Positions 55,573 to 64,000 are shown, counted from the stretch's first letter. The stretch is 64,000 nt of DNA from Flavobacterium palustre (GCF_014639535.1 NZ_BMGA01000004.1:186001-250000), one strand, 5' to 3'. Notes: generated from the sequence alone by a model not told the origin. Made by a program: numbers and translations.

Positions 55573-55650
55573 TAACCTCGACTGGATTCAAACCAATAAC
55601 CTTCTGAGCCGTAATCATATGCGCCCATTTATTCGCTAAACTCATATTAC
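55573..55650 (-). pseudogene. Decayed tRNA-Arg(ACG)-like sequence
   Basis: On the minus strand a T arm is present: ATTGG-TTTGAAT-CCAGT (complement of 55581-55597). An anticodon arm follows the tRNA layout, TATGA-TTACGGC-TCAGA with anticodon ACG (complement of 55603-55619) and variable region AGGTT. The D loop lacks GG, C56 of the T loop is T, and the acceptor strands do not pair. It looks like a dead or partial tRNA. Confidence 0.4.
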
Positions 55651-55660
55651 CTTCAAAACA

Positions 55661-55698
55661 AAAAACCATCCTGAAAAAATCAGGATGGTTTTAAAATA
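55661..55698. terminator. Terminator of rplU-rpmA
   Basis: AAACCATCCTGA / TCAGGATGGTTT stem, with an A-rich loop, 16 bp past the rpmA stop. T and A runs flank it. Confidence 0.85.
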
Positions 55699-55713
55699 AA
55701 TTGAGAAAATCAA

Positions 55714-55980
55714 TTAAGCTTCTACTTCGAATGGAAGGATTGAAACGTATGATTTGTTATCTCTTTTCTTTTGGAACTTAACAATTCCATCTACTTTTGC
55801 ATGTAGTGTGTGATCTTTACTAATGTAAACATTTTCACCTGGATTGTGTTTTGAACCTCTTTGTCTTACGATGATGTTCCCTGCGATAGCAGCTTGTCCT
55901 CCATAAATCTTAACACCTAAACGTTTCGATTCTGATTCTCTACCATTCTTAGAACTACCGACACCTTTCTTGTGAGCCAT
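55714..55980 (-). CDS. rpmA: 50S ribosomal protein L27
   Basis: The 88-residue protein starts [29 protein letters not shown] and contains [29 protein letters not shown], the L27 signature. The N terminus is the exposed kind that reaches the peptidyl transferase centre, with no cleavable extension. It follows rplU by 24 bp in the usual L21-L27 pair. Confidence 0.98.
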   Translation of the reverse strand: MAHKKGVGSSKNGRESESKRLGVKIYGGQAAIAGNIIVRQRGSKHNPGENVYISKDHTLHAKVDGIVKFQKKRDNKSYVSILPFEVEA

Positions 55981-56004
55981 GATGTTTTAGTTTTAATATT
56001 GTTA

Positions 56005-56427
56005 TTACTCTTGAGTATCTTCTTTTTTAGCTTTAGCTACCTTTTTCTTTGGAGCTTCAACTTCTTCTGTAGTTGCTTCAACTGCTGCTTTTTTAGAAGC
56101 TGCTTTCTTAGCACCTGCTGCAGTAATACCTTCAATTACAATTTGAGTAAGAGATTGTCTGTGACCATTTCTCTTTTTGTACCCTTTTCTTCTTTTCTTT
56201 TTGAAAACGATAACTTTATCTCCTTTTAAGTGTTGTAACACTTTAGCTTCTACTGAAGCACCTTCTATAGCTGGGGCGCCCAAAGTTACATTCCCATTAT
56301 CGTCTAATAAAAGAACTTTATCAAAAGAAACTTTTGATCCTTCTTCGCTAGCCAAACGGTGAACATAAACCTTTAAGTCTTTGCTTACTTTAAATTGTTG
56401 CCCTGCTATCTCTACGATTGCATACAT
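56005..56427 (-). CDS. rplU: 50S ribosomal protein L21 with extended C-terminal tail
   Basis: Residues 1-100 match L21 (MYAIVEIAGQQFKVSKDLKVYVHRL, then KVIVFKKKRRKGYKKRNGHRQSLTQIVIEGI). A tail of about 40 residues follows, rich in Ala, Lys and Glu (KKAASKKAAVEATTEEVEAPKKK...). L21 is normally about 103 residues, so the tail is an addition common in this phylum. It is the first gene of the L21-L27 operon, with a TATATTTG -7 box at the complement of 56458-56465. Confidence 0.97.
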   Translation of the reverse strand: MYAIVEIAGQQFKVSKDLKVYVHRLASEEGSKVSFDKVLLLDDNGNVTLGAPAIEGASVEAKVLQHLKGDKVIVFKKKRRKGYKKRNGHRQSLTQIVIEGITAAGAKKAASKKAAVEATTEEVEAPKKKVAKAKKEDTQE

Positions 56428-56457
56428 ACCAAATTGATTTATTGATTTTTAAGGTTA

Positions 56458-56465
56458 CAAATATA
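56458..56465 (-). promoter_or_regulatory. -7 box of rplU-rpmA
   Basis: The minus strand reads TATATTTG, matching TAnnTTTG, 30 bp upstream of the rplU start. Confidence 0.6.
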
Positions 56466-56609
56466 CAATTATTTTTTTATCACGCAATCACTAAATTTAA
56501 AAAAATATTTCTTCTTATTTTAGCTTTATTTTCAATACTTTAGAAACAGGATTCGAACTTATTTTTTTGTTAAAAAAAATTCAATTACCAAATCAATACT
56601 AAAAAAAAG

Positions 56610-56617
56610 TATTTTTG
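56610..56617 (+). promoter_or_regulatory. Possible -7 box of the M16 peptidase operon
   Basis: TATTTTTG matches TAnnTTTG, 53 bp upstream of the start at 56671. No good -33 element was found. Confidence 0.4.
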
Positions 56618-56670
56618 GATTAACAATATTACTAATCAAGTATTGCAACCTTATTTTTTACTAATCTTAT

Positions 56671-57996
56671 ATGAAAAAAACAATAATGGCAATTAGTACT
56701 GCTCTTTTACTTGGCGGTGTCGCCAGAGCCCAAAAAATAACTTTCGAAGAATACGATTTAGACAATGGAATGCACGTTATCCTGCATCAGGATAATAGCG
56801 CTCCAGTTGTAATCACTTCTGTAATGTACCATGTAGGTTCCAAAGATGAAAATCCAAACAAAACAGGATTTGCTCATTTTTTCGAACATTTATTATTTGA
56901 AGGAACAAAAAATATCAAAAGAGGCGAATGGTTCAATATTGTTACCGCTAATGGCGGAGTGAATAACGCCAACACTTCTGACGACCGAACCTATTACTAT
57001 GAAGTTTTTCCTTCCAACAATTTAGAATTGGCACTTTGGATGGAATCAGAAAGATTGATGCATCCGGTAATTAACCAAATTGGGGTTGACACTCAAAAAG
57101 GAGTAATTAAAGAAGAGAAAAATTCACGTTACGACAACCAGCCTTATGGAAAAATTATTGAAGCCGTTAAAAAGAACCTATTTACAAACCATCCTTACCG
57201 CTGGACAACTATAGGCTCAACCGAACATTTGAATTCTGCGAAATTAGAAGATTTTAAAGCTTTTAATGAAAAATTCTATGTCCCTAATAATGCTGTTTTG
57301 GTTATAGCAGGCGACTTCGAACAAAAACAAGCCAAAGAATGGATTCAAAATTACTTTGGTTCAATTAAAAAAGGAGCTGCAATAAAAAGAGAAACATTTG
57401 TTGAAAAACCAATCACCGAAACCATCAAAGCAACACACATCGACCCTAACATTCAAATCCCAATGTTGGTCGCGGCTTACCGAACTCCATCCATGAAAAG
57501 CAGGGATGCACGCGTGTTGGATTTTATTTCTTCCTATTTAAGCGATGGAAAAAGTTCGAAACTGTATAAAAAAATAGTGGACGACAAGAAAAAAGCTTTA
57601 CAAATTGGCGCTGTAGGTTTTAATCAGGAAGATTATGGCATGTATATTTTATATGGTTTACCAATGACCAACTTCACCAACGAAGACTTGCTGAAAGAAA
57701 TTGACGAAGAAATTGTAAAAATTCAAAACGAATTAATTTCTGAAAAAGACTACCAGAAACTATTGAATCAATTTGAAAACCAATACGTAAATCAGAACTC
57801 AAACGTAGAAGGAATTGCTGAAAATTTAGCTAAATATTACCTGCTTTACGACGATGTAAACCTTATCAATACTGATATCGACATTTACCATTCTATCACC
57901 AGAGAAGAAATTAGAGCTGTTGCCCAAAAATACCTGAATCCAAATCAGCGATTACTATTGGACTACATTCCCAGCCCTGAAAAAAACGAGAACTAA
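56671..57996 (+). CDS. M16 family zinc peptidase (catalytic member)
   Basis: A 441-residue exported peptidase with signal peptide MKKTIMAISTALLLGGVARAQ. The inverted zinc motif HxxEH appears as HFFEHLLFEGT, with the distal glutamate supplied by the ESERLMHPV region. YDNQPYGKIIEAVKKNLFTNHPY and the C-terminal M16 domain (YLSDGKSSKLYKKIVDDKK) are also typical. It would degrade peptides in the periplasm. It pairs with the next gene, 14 bp away, which lacks the zinc motif. This split into active and inactive halves is common for bacterial M16 pairs. Confidence 0.93.
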   Translation: MKKTIMAISTALLLGGVARAQKITFEEYDLDNGMHVILHQDNSAPVVITSVMYHVGSKDENPNKTGFAHFFEHLLFEGTKNIKRGEWFNIVTANGGVNNANTSDDRTYYYEVFPSNNLELALWMESERLMHPVINQIGVDTQKGVIKEEKNSRYDNQPYGKIIEAVKKNLFTNHPYRWTTIGSTEHLNSAKLEDFKAFNEKFYVPNNAVLVIAGDFEQKQAKEWIQNYFGSIKKGAAIKRETFVEKPITETIKATHIDPNIQIPMLVAAYRTPSMKSRDARVLDFISSYLSDGKSSKLYKKIVDDKKKALQIGAVGFNQEDYGMYILYGLPMTNFTNEDLLKEIDEEIVKIQNELISEKDYQKLLNQFENQYVNQNSNVEGIAENLAKYYLLYDDVNLINTDIDIYHSITREEIRAVAQKYLNPNQRLLLDYIPSPEKNEN

Positions 57997-58010
57997 GCCA
58001 TTTCGAAAAC

Positions 58011-59429
58011 ATGAAAAAATCAAACACCTTACTCCTCATTCTAATACTAGTTTCAGCAATCATGCAAGCACAAGAACGCAAACAACCTATAGCCGGAAAA
58101 CCACCGGTAGTCAACATAAAAAAACCACAAAGTTTTACTCTGGCTAACGGACTCACAGTAATGATTGTTGAAAATCACAAACTACCTAAAGTTACCTTCA
58201 ACCTTACTATCGACAATCCTCCATTTGCCGAAGGAAACAAAAAAGGAATGGACGAATTATGCAGCAACCTGATAGGAAACGGCAGCAAAAAAATATCCAA
58301 AGAAGATTTCAACGAAGAAATCGATTTTATGGGAGCTACAATAGATTTCAGTTCCAGCAGTGCCCATGCGAGCTCACTTTCTAAATTTTCTAAACGTACC
58401 TTAGAACTTTTAGCTTACGGCGCATTAGACCCTGATTTTACTCAGGAAGAGCTCGACAAAGAAAAAGCCAAATTAATTGAAGGCTTACGCTCTCAGGAAA
58501 AAAGCGTTTCCGCTATTGCCGGCAGAATGGTCAATGCGCTTTCTTTTGGAAAAAACCACCCTTCAGGTGAATTCATAACTGAAGAAAGCTTAGCGAATAT
58601 AACTTTAGAAGATATCATAAAAAATTACAGCAATAACTTTGTTCCTCAAAATGCCTACTTAGCAATTGTAGGAGACATTAAATACGAAGAAATCAAACCA
58701 GTTGTTGAACAACTTTTTGGTTCCTGGAAAAAAACTAACAGCCCTAAAACTATTTATCCCGACCCGGTAAACGTTCCAACTACTCAAATTAATTTTATCG
58801 ATGTTCCTAATGCAGTTCAGTCAGAAATCTCAGTGGTCAACACCTATAACTTAAGAATGAACCACAAAGATTTCTTTCCTGCGGTAATTGCCAGCTACAT
58901 TCTGGGAGGTGGTTTTAATAGCTACCTAAACATGAATTTAAGGGAAGCACATGGCTGGACATATGGTGCCAGCACTAATATTGGCGCAGGAAAATATGTT
59001 ACCAATATAAGATCAGCATCGGCGGTAAAGAACAATGTAACCGATAGCGCAGTAGTAGAATTCATTAAAGAAATCAAAAAAATAAGAACCGAAAAAGTAA
59101 CTACAGAGCAACTTAATAATGCCAAAGCAGGCTATATTGGTCGTTTTGTGATGAAAGCCGAAAAACCGGAATCAGTGGCCCGATATGCACTAAATACCAA
59201 AACAGAAGACTTACCGGATGATTTTTACGAAAACTACATTAAAACGATTAACGCAGTTACCAAAGAAGATGTATTAGCTGCCGCAAACAAATATTTCTTA
59301 TTAGACAACTCCCGAATAATCATTGTTGGCAAAGGCAAAGAAGTTATTCCAGGCTTAGAAAAACTCAACATTCCGATTTTTTATTTTGACAAATACGGAA
59401 ACCCTGTAGAAAAGCCTAAATTCCAGTAA
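58011..59429 (+). CDS. M16 family peptidase homologue lacking the zinc motif
   Basis: A 472-residue exported protein with signal peptide MKKSNTLLLILILVSAIMQAQ. It follows the M16 fold (FTLANGLTVMIVENHKLPKVTFNLTIDNP), but the catalytic helix reads GMDELCSNLIGNG where HxxEH is expected, so no zinc site forms. The C-terminal half keeps the substrate-binding residues (LNMNLREAHGWTYGAS, the R..Y pair). It should form a heterodimer with the active M16 protein encoded 14 bp upstream, as in processing peptidase alpha/beta. Confidence 0.9.
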   Translation: MKKSNTLLLILILVSAIMQAQERKQPIAGKPPVVNIKKPQSFTLANGLTVMIVENHKLPKVTFNLTIDNPPFAEGNKKGMDELCSNLIGNGSKKISKEDFNEEIDFMGATIDFSSSSAHASSLSKFSKRTLELLAYGALDPDFTQEELDKEKAKLIEGLRSQEKSVSAIAGRMVNALSFGKNHPSGEFITEESLANITLEDIIKNYSNNFVPQNAYLAIVGDIKYEEIKPVVEQLFGSWKKTNSPKTIYPDPVNVPTTQINFIDVPNAVQSEISVVNTYNLRMNHKDFFPAVIASYILGGGFNSYLNMNLREAHGWTYGASTNIGAGKYVTNIRSASAVKNNVTDSAVVEFIKEIKKIRTEKVTTEQLNNAKAGYIGRFVMKAEKPESVARYALNTKTEDLPDDFYENYIKTINAVTKEDVLAAANKYFLLDNSRIIIVGKGKEVIPGLEKLNIPIFYFDKYGNPVEKPKFQ

Positions 59430-59451
59430 ACAAATCATTAGATTTAAAAAA

Positions 59452-59492
59452 CAACCGCAGATTCGTAAAAAATAAAATTTGCGAATTTGCGG
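59452..59492. terminator. Hairpin terminator after the M16 pair
   Basis: ACCGCAgATTCG / CGAATtTGCGGT stem, with AAAA/TTT runs in the loop. It lies between the M16 operon and the convergent EamA gene and is related in sequence to the GCGGTT-ended repeats. Confidence 0.65.
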
Positions 59493-59501
59493 TAAAAACA
59501 A

Positions 59502-60368
59502 CTATTTTCTGGCACTCAAATAGACACCAATCAAAATAATAAAGGCTCCAAAAAACTGAACAGGAGTCAGTATTTCATTATCCAATAATCCCCAAAAAAG
59601 CGCTATAACAGGAATCAAATACGTTACTGACGCAGCAAAAACAGCAGAAGCAATTTGTATTAGCTTAAAGAAAAGAATATTAGCAATTCCTGTTCCTAAA
59701 ACACCCAAAATCATTATAAAACAAACTGCTTTTTGTGTTTTCTCCAAATGAATTTGTTCCGGAAAACCCGAAAAAATCAGAATAAGTATAGCAGGAATCA
59801 AAAGCACTACAAAATTCCCGGTCGTTATACTTACCGGACTTACATCAGACAAATGTCTTTTTATCAAATTGACATTAGTAGCATAACTAAAAGAAGCCAG
59901 AATAATCAACAAAGCATAATAATAATTTTGCTCCGGATTATTTTGCGCACCATTATAAACTAAAAGCAAACTCCCTAAAAGCCCGATCAACAAACCCCAA
60001 AGTTGTTTTCGTTGAAAATCAATCCCAAAAAACAACACTCCTATTGCCAATGTATTCAATGGCGTCAAAGAATTCAGAATCGAAGTTACCGAACTGTCTA
60101 ATTCCGTTTGAGCAACAGCAAACAAAAAAGCCGGAAAAAAAGTCCCGAAAAGTGCCGTAATAGCTATGAATTTCCATTTTGATTTCGGAATAAGTTTCAG
60201 ACTTTTAAACCCAATTAACAACAGGAAAAAGGAGGCAAAAATAATTCGCAACGAACCTACCTGAATAGCCGATAAGCCTAACAATCCTTTCTTTATCAAA
60301 ATAAAGGAACTACCCCAAATTAAAGAAAGAACCAGTAAATAAAACCACTTTAATTGTTTGGATTCCAT
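59502..60368 (-). CDS. DMT superfamily (EamA) transporter
   Basis: A 288-residue protein with ten hydrophobic helices arranged as two EamA repeats (about 1-140 and 150-288). Typical pieces are LSLIWGSSFILIKKGLLGLSAIQVGSLRIIFA at the N terminus and LIPVIALFWGLLDNEILTPVQFFGAFIILIGVYL at the C terminus. Family members export amino acids or other metabolites; the substrate cannot be read from sequence. It is probably monocistronic, convergent with the M16 operon. Confidence 0.92.
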   Translation of the reverse strand: MESKQLKWFYLLVLSLIWGSSFILIKKGLLGLSAIQVGSLRIIFASFFLLLIGFKSLKLIPKSKWKFIAITALFGTFFPAFLFAVAQTELDSSVTSILNSLTPLNTLAIGVLFFGIDFQRKQLWGLLIGLLGSLLLVYNGAQNNPEQNYYYALLIILASFSYATNVNLIKRHLSDVSPVSITTGNFVVLLIPAILILIFSGFPEQIHLEKTQKAVCFIMILGVLGTGIANILFFKLIQIASAVFAASVTYLIPVIALFWGLLDNEILTPVQFFGAFIILIGVYLSARK

Positions 60369-60476
60369 ATTATACCAATTATGAATATAAATAAGTCCGA
60401 TAATATTCGGTATAATGCAGTTATATATTTCATTTAGCCCAATTTTTATTGGACTAATTTGAAATAATAAACGGTA

Positions 60477-61070
60477 TTACTTCCACTCCAGCGTTTCCAT
60501 CAAACGCTGCATATCATTTTTGATATAACTCGCTGCCGGCATAATCGAATCATAATTAGGTTTGGCGTAAAAATAAACTGAACCTGTTAAGAAATGCTTT
60601 GTACTATCCGTTACATAAAATTGTGAGTTAGTTGCCGCATTTCCATTTACCTGATAAAACATACCATAAACCTTCGTTTGTTCATTCAAATAAGGCTGTT
60701 CCAGAATATCATCAGCCTTAATAACATGCTCAAAAGTAAGTTTTTGAGCATCACGTAACAACTTATTAATATTATTATTTACAGGCTTATAAGTCAAATA
60801 AATAGTTGCTTTCATCTTTGGATAAGTAATCGTAAAACCACAATCTTTCTCTCCTTTTATAATCGCTTTGGAATTCATTTCAAACGCAAACGGACATTGA
60901 TTTTCAAAATGCGCATATTCGGCCACAGGATAATCCAATCGCAAATAACCCGAAGGCTTTGGCAACACCTCGTCTTTACAAGATGAAAACAACACTAAAC
61001 TAAGAACACCAAGTACAATATTCAGCCGAACACTAACTCTCTTCTTATCTCTACATTTTAAATTAAACAT
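60477..61070 (-). CDS. gldD: Gliding motility lipoprotein GldD
   Basis: A 197-residue lipoprotein required for gliding in F. johnsoniae. The lipobox is LVLFSSC after RLNIVLGVLS. The mature part starts KPSGYLRLDYPVAEYAHFENQCPFAFE and includes DCGFTITYPKMKATIYLTYKPV and LTGSVYFYAKPNYDSIMPAASYIKNDMQRLMETLEW, all matching GldD. Start placed at ATG 61070; an adjacent upstream TTG is unlikely. It overlaps gldE by 8 bp. The order mutY-ssb-gldE-gldD is the one known from Flavobacterium. Confidence 0.95.
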   Translation of the reverse strand: MFNLKCRDKKRVSVRLNIVLGVLSLVLFSSCKDEVLPKPSGYLRLDYPVAEYAHFENQCPFAFEMNSKAIIKGEKDCGFTITYPKMKATIYLTYKPVNNNINKLLRDAQKLTFEHVIKADDILEQPYLNEQTKVYGMFYQVNGNAATNSQFYVTDSTKHFLTGSVYFYAKPNYDSIMPAASYIKNDMQRLMETLEWK

Positions 61071-62361
61071 CAATGGTAACTTTTATCTGTTTGATACGTT
61101 TTTTATCTACAACCTCTATGGTGAACAGGCAATTTTCAAAAGTAATTTTTTGCCCTTTAGCCGGGAAATTACCCGAAATTTCTAAAATAAATCCGGCTAA
61201 GGTTTCTGCCTCTCCTTTATTTTCTTCGAATATTTCCTCATCTACATCAACAATTCTATAGAAATCCTTCAAATTTATTTTCCCTTCAAAAAGATAATTT
61301 CGATCATCAATTTGAGAAAAATTAATATCCTCATCATCAAATTCATCACTAATATCCCCAACTATTTCTTCGATAACATCTTCTAGAGAAACCAATCCCG
61401 AAGTTCCTCCGTATTCATCCACAACAATAGCCAAATGACTTTTCATCGATTGGAAATCCTTCAATAAATTATCCAGTTTTTTATTTTCCGGCACAAAAAA
61501 CGGCTCTCTTATTAATGTTGTCCAATCAAAATCAGGCTTGTCTATATGTGGTAACAAATCCTTAATAAACAAAACCCCTTCAATCTGGTCAATATTATCG
61601 CGGTAAACCGGAATTCTTGAATAACCTTTATCGACAATTTTAGCATACACATCAGTAAAAGACTCGGTAATTTCTAATGCAAAAATATCAATTCTGGGAC
61701 TCATAACCTGTTTGGTATCAGTATTCCCAAAAGACACAATTCCTTCTAATATTTTTTGTTCATCGGTAGAAGTTTCATCAGTAGCAGTCAATTCTAAGGC
61801 CTGTGATAGTTGGTCAACTGAAAAATTAGTCTTTTGTTTTCCTAATTTATTATGCAAATAAACCGTTGCCCCGCGCATAGGAATACTAATAGGAGAAAGC
61901 AAATTATCCAAAATTGAAATAGGATAAGCAATTCTTTTAGCAAACTTAACATTATTTCTGCTGGCATATACCTTAGGCATCACTTCACCAAAAAGCAACA
62001 ACAGCGAAGTCACAACAATAACTTCCAGAATGAATTTCAAAACAGGAGAAGTAATTGCGGCAAACAAATCGGAACCAATAAAGGAGAACAAAATAACAAC
62101 TCCTATATTGATGAAATTATTAGCTACAAGAAGCGTTGCCAATAGTTTTTTAGGTCGTTGTAATAATTCTGAAAGGATTTTTCCTGTCGAAAGATTTTCC
62201 TGAAGCGTATCGTCAAGGTCTTTTTGCGACAGCGAAAACAAGGCTACTTCGGCTCCCGAAACTACTGCTGAACAGAAAAGCAACACAAATATTCCGGCAA
62301 AACCGAACAATAGATTGAAATCTACTGCATAAACGAAATTCAAACTGGGCTCTGGGTCCAA
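61063..62361 (-). CDS. gldE: Gliding motility-associated membrane protein GldE
   Basis: A 432-residue protein of the CorC/HlyC (CNNM-type) family. The N-terminal membrane domain (about 15-150) reads GIFVLLFCSAVVSGAEVALFSLSQKDLDD. Two CBS domains follow (VMSPRIDIFALEITE and REPFFVPENKKLDNLLKDFQ), then the CorC_HlyC C terminus (ETLAGFILEISGNFPAKGQKITFENCLFTIE). The start codon is TTG (complement of 62359-62361). No in-frame ATG lies before the first membrane helix, so the TTG seems real. It is co-transcribed with gldD and supports its function. Confidence 0.94.
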   Translation of the reverse strand: MDPEPSLNFVYAVDFNLLFGFAGIFVLLFCSAVVSGAEVALFSLSQKDLDDTLQENLSTGKILSELLQRPKKLLATLLVANNFINIGVVILFSFIGSDLFAAITSPVLKFILEVIVVTSLLLLFGEVMPKVYASRNNVKFAKRIAYPISILDNLLSPISIPMRGATVYLHNKLGKQKTNFSVDQLSQALELTATDETSTDEQKILEGIVSFGNTDTKQVMSPRIDIFALEITESFTDVYAKIVDKGYSRIPVYRDNIDQIEGVLFIKDLLPHIDKPDFDWTTLIREPFFVPENKKLDNLLKDFQSMKSHLAIVVDEYGGTSGLVSLEDVIEEIVGDISDEFDDEDINFSQIDDRNYLFEGKINLKDFYRIVDVDEEIFEENKGEAETLAGFILEISGNFPAKGQKITFENCLFTIEVVDKKRIKQIKVTIDV

Positions 62362-62384
62362 ATTAAAAAAGATTAGTTAAACAA

Positions 62385-62825
62385 TCAAAAAGGCAAATCA
62401 TTGATAGGCAAGCCTTTGCTTGGTGTGTCAAAATTAGTGTTTTTTGCGGATTCAGAACCCTGATTTTGCTTGTTGCCCTCAGTATCTTTTTTAGTTGTTA
62501 AAAAAGTAAATTCCGTCACCTGAATTTCAGTAGTATGTTTCATCGAGCCATCTTCTGCCTGCCACTGACGGGATTTAATTCTTCCTTCCACATAAATCTT
62601 ATCTCCTTTTGACAAATATTTTTCACATATCTCAGCCGCTTTATTACGCACCACTAAATTATGCCACTCAGTCGAAACAATTTTCTCATTGGTTGTCTTA
62701 TTCACATAGACTTCATTTGTTGCCAACTGAAATCTTCCAATACAATTGCCTCCTTCAAAATAGTGCAACTTAACATCGTCACCCAAATGACCTATTAGCA
62801 TTACCTTATTTAGTGTTCCATTCAT
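62385..62825 (-). CDS. ssb: Single-stranded DNA-binding protein
   Basis: A 146-residue SSB. The OB-fold (about 1-105) has NKVMLIGHLGDDVKLHYFEGGNCIGRFQLATNE, TEWHNLVVRNKAAEICEKYLSKGDKIYVEGRIKSRQW and TTEIQV. A short low-complexity linker leads to INDLPF. The tail keeps the terminal Asp-Leu-Pro-Phe and is less acidic than the DDDIPF of E. coli. It lies between mutY and gldE, as in F. johnsoniae. Confidence 0.96.
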   Translation of the reverse strand: MNGTLNKVMLIGHLGDDVKLHYFEGGNCIGRFQLATNEVYVNKTTNEKIVSTEWHNLVVRNKAAEICEKYLSKGDKIYVEGRIKSRQWQAEDGSMKHTTEIQVTEFTFLTTKKDTEGNKQNQGSESAKNTNFDTPSKGLPINDLPF

Positions 62826-62881
62826 AGTTGTAGAAATATGTGCTATCTATTTCAAAGATACATTTTTTTGCGCTGCAATTC

Positions 62882-63916
62882 TTATTCCGATTCAATAAAA
62901 TTATGAATCACAATCGGGAAAGGATATTGACTCAAATCCTCCTTAGCAATTCCATTCTCAACCACTCCTTTTACATTGAGTTTCCAAAATTTAATATGTA
63001 AATGCTGATGCGACAATTTATGAACAATGCTTTTTTCATTACAGGCGCGCATACTTATAATAGGATTAGCAAAAAACGATTCTTGCTGAACAGCATTCGA
63101 CACAAACTCAAAATCTTCTTCTTTATCGGTCTCAATCAAAGGAAACTCATATAAATTACGCCAAATTCCTTTTGAAGTTCTTTTTTGGATTAAAGTCTTT
63201 TCTTCAGCATCCGAAAGCATCAAATAATTAAAGTATCGATTCCTTACTTTTAACTTCTTCAACTTCACCGGCAATTGATCGACTTTCTTTTTTTGGAGAG
63301 CGGCACAACTATCGTTAAAAACACAAATTGTACAATCGGGATTTTTAGGAACACATTGCAAAGCACCAAACTCCATTATTGCCTGATTAAAAATTGCAGG
63401 GTTGTCTTTTGGCATTAATTCAAAAGCCAAAGCTGCAAATTCTTTTTTGGCGGAAGCCAAAGCAATATCGGTTTCCACATCAAGATAACGGGAAAGTACC
63501 CTGAACACATTCCCGTCAACAACCGGCACCGCTTCGTTATAAGAGAAAGAAGCAATTGCCGCAGCGGTATATTCGCCCACACCTTTTAATTGCAGCAAGT
63601 CCTTATATGTAGCCGGGAAAACTCCGTTTAATTCGTAAGCTATATATTGAGCTGTTTTATGCAAATTGCGAGCACGGGAATAATAACCCAATCCCTGCCA
63701 TAATTTCAACACCTTTTCTTCATCGGCATTTGCCAAATCAAAAACCGTTGGAAAAGCAGTGGTAAAAGACAAAAAATACGGCATTCCCTGCGCTACTCGC
63801 GTCTGTTGGAGCATAATTTCCGAGAGCCAAATATGGTATGGATTAGTGGTATTTCGCCATGGCAAATCGCGTTTATTTTGCAAGTACCACTTTATTAACA
63901 AGTTATAAAAAATCAT
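62882..63916 (-). CDS. mutY: A/G-specific adenine glycosylase MutY
   Basis: MutY removes adenine mispaired with 8-oxoguanine. The 344-residue protein has the HhH-GPD domain with SEIMLQQTRVAQGMPYF, LQLKGVGEYTAAAIASFSYNEAVPVVDGNVFRV (catalytic Asp in VVDGNV), and the 4Fe-4S loop CVPKNPDCTICVFNDSC (C-x6-C-x2-C-x5-C). The C-terminal NUDIX-like domain (about 225-344) reads 8-oxoG. Full length. It is the first gene of mutY-ssb-gldE-gldD on the minus strand. Confidence 0.97.
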   Translation of the reverse strand: MIFYNLLIKWYLQNKRDLPWRNTTNPYHIWLSEIMLQQTRVAQGMPYFLSFTTAFPTVFDLANADEEKVLKLWQGLGYYSRARNLHKTAQYIAYELNGVFPATYKDLLQLKGVGEYTAAAIASFSYNEAVPVVDGNVFRVLSRYLDVETDIALASAKKEFAALAFELMPKDNPAIFNQAIMEFGALQCVPKNPDCTICVFNDSCAALQKKKVDQLPVKLKKLKVRNRYFNYLMLSDAEEKTLIQKRTSKGIWRNLYEFPLIETDKEEDFEFVSNAVQQESFFANPIISMRACNEKSIVHKLSHQHLHIKFWKLNVKGVVENGIAKEDLSQYPFPIVIHNFIESE

Positions 63917-63933
63917 TATTAAATATTTGTTGA

Positions 63934-63941
63934 CAAAAGTA
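63934..63941 (-). promoter_or_regulatory. -7 box of mutY
   Basis: The minus strand reads TACTTTTG, matching TAnnTTTG, 17 bp upstream of the mutY ATG. Confidence 0.55.
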
Positions 63942-64000
63942 AAAGTTTATGTAATTAAAATTTAATGAATTAGCTTGAATAATTGTTTTTTAAATTCATA

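Larger units (their letters stand above)
55322..55713. other. Intergenic region before rpmA: terminators, palindrome and tRNA-like remnant
   Basis: No protein gene is seen. It holds a terminator (55351-55390), a TCCCGA..TCGGGA palindrome (55528-55543), a tRNA-Arg-like remnant (about 55573-55650) and a second terminator (55661-55698), each listed separately. Confidence 0.7.

Noticed and set aside
58011-59429. Broken or mutated copy of the M16 peptidase
   Set aside because: The gene is full length with a signal peptide and intact substrate-binding half; inactive partners are normal in M16 pairs.

Overview
The window looks like a chromosomal segment of a Flavobacterium-type bacterium (Bacteroidota). 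The DNA is AT-rich. Several promoters match the phylum's TTTG...TAnnTTTG pattern rather than -35/-10 boxes. The gene set includes gliding-motility genes gldD and gldE, a type B C-terminal sorting domain of the type IX secretion system, a DUF2723 membrane protein, TonB-dependent and beta-barrel outer-membrane proteins, and a truncated haemoglobin of the form common in flavobacteria. Most of it is core chromosome. No transposase, integrase, phage gene or CRISPR array was seen.

Layout. 1-5100: the rimP-nusA-infB translation/transcription operon (minus strand) behind a promoter and a terminator-like leader hairpin. 5200-12050: a tandem universal stress protein, tRNA-Gln, a large DUF2723 protein, a polysaccharide deacetylase, a cysteine-free thioredoxin-fold protein and a membrane-anchored metallophosphoesterase. 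12189-16016: a large T9SS-secreted repeat protein. 16258-22000: polA, then a KAP P-loop NTPase gene flanked by a perfect 25-bp direct repeat, then a LacI-type regulator. 22245-25260: ribosomal genes rplM-rpsI-rpsB and tsf, with a structured leader before rpsB. 25333-26546: a queuosine-precursor-type transporter and DNA glycosylase tag. 26625-33644: a full thiamine operon (thiS-thiC-tenI-like-thiD-thiE-thiG-thiH-thiF) under a TPP riboswitch.

33722-39966: aat, a PAP2 phosphatase, a DUF3127 OB-fold protein with an SSB-like tail, an orphan histidine kinase, a transglutaminase-like protein, a HIT hydrolase, greA with a hairpin leader, and a Rieske-like lipoprotein without the usual histidines. 40027-42400: a TonB-dependent receptor under a second TPP riboswitch, so probably thiamine uptake. 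42474-45902: arfB, DUF4301, pnuC-like and pcrB. 45989-47364: a Crp/Fnr regulator, a small membrane protein and a group III truncated haemoglobin, with a palindromic operator between the first two. 47601-55321: a phosphopantetheinyl transferase, a Flavo-1-like structured RNA, ahcY, two lipoproteins and a beta-barrel protein. 55570-63916: a decayed tRNA-Arg-like sequence, rpmA/rplU, a pair of M16 peptidase homologues, a DMT exporter, and gldD-gldE-ssb-mutY.

The most notable non-coding features are intrinsic-terminator-like leaders at rimP and greA, a recurrent TCCCGA..TCGGGA palindrome, and a composite intergenic repeat (CTTTGCG type) that abuts or supplies gene ends. I did not find a clearly new multi-gene system. 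The best candidates for something undescribed are the repeat-flanked KAP NTPase and the Crp / small membrane protein / truncated haemoglobin module.
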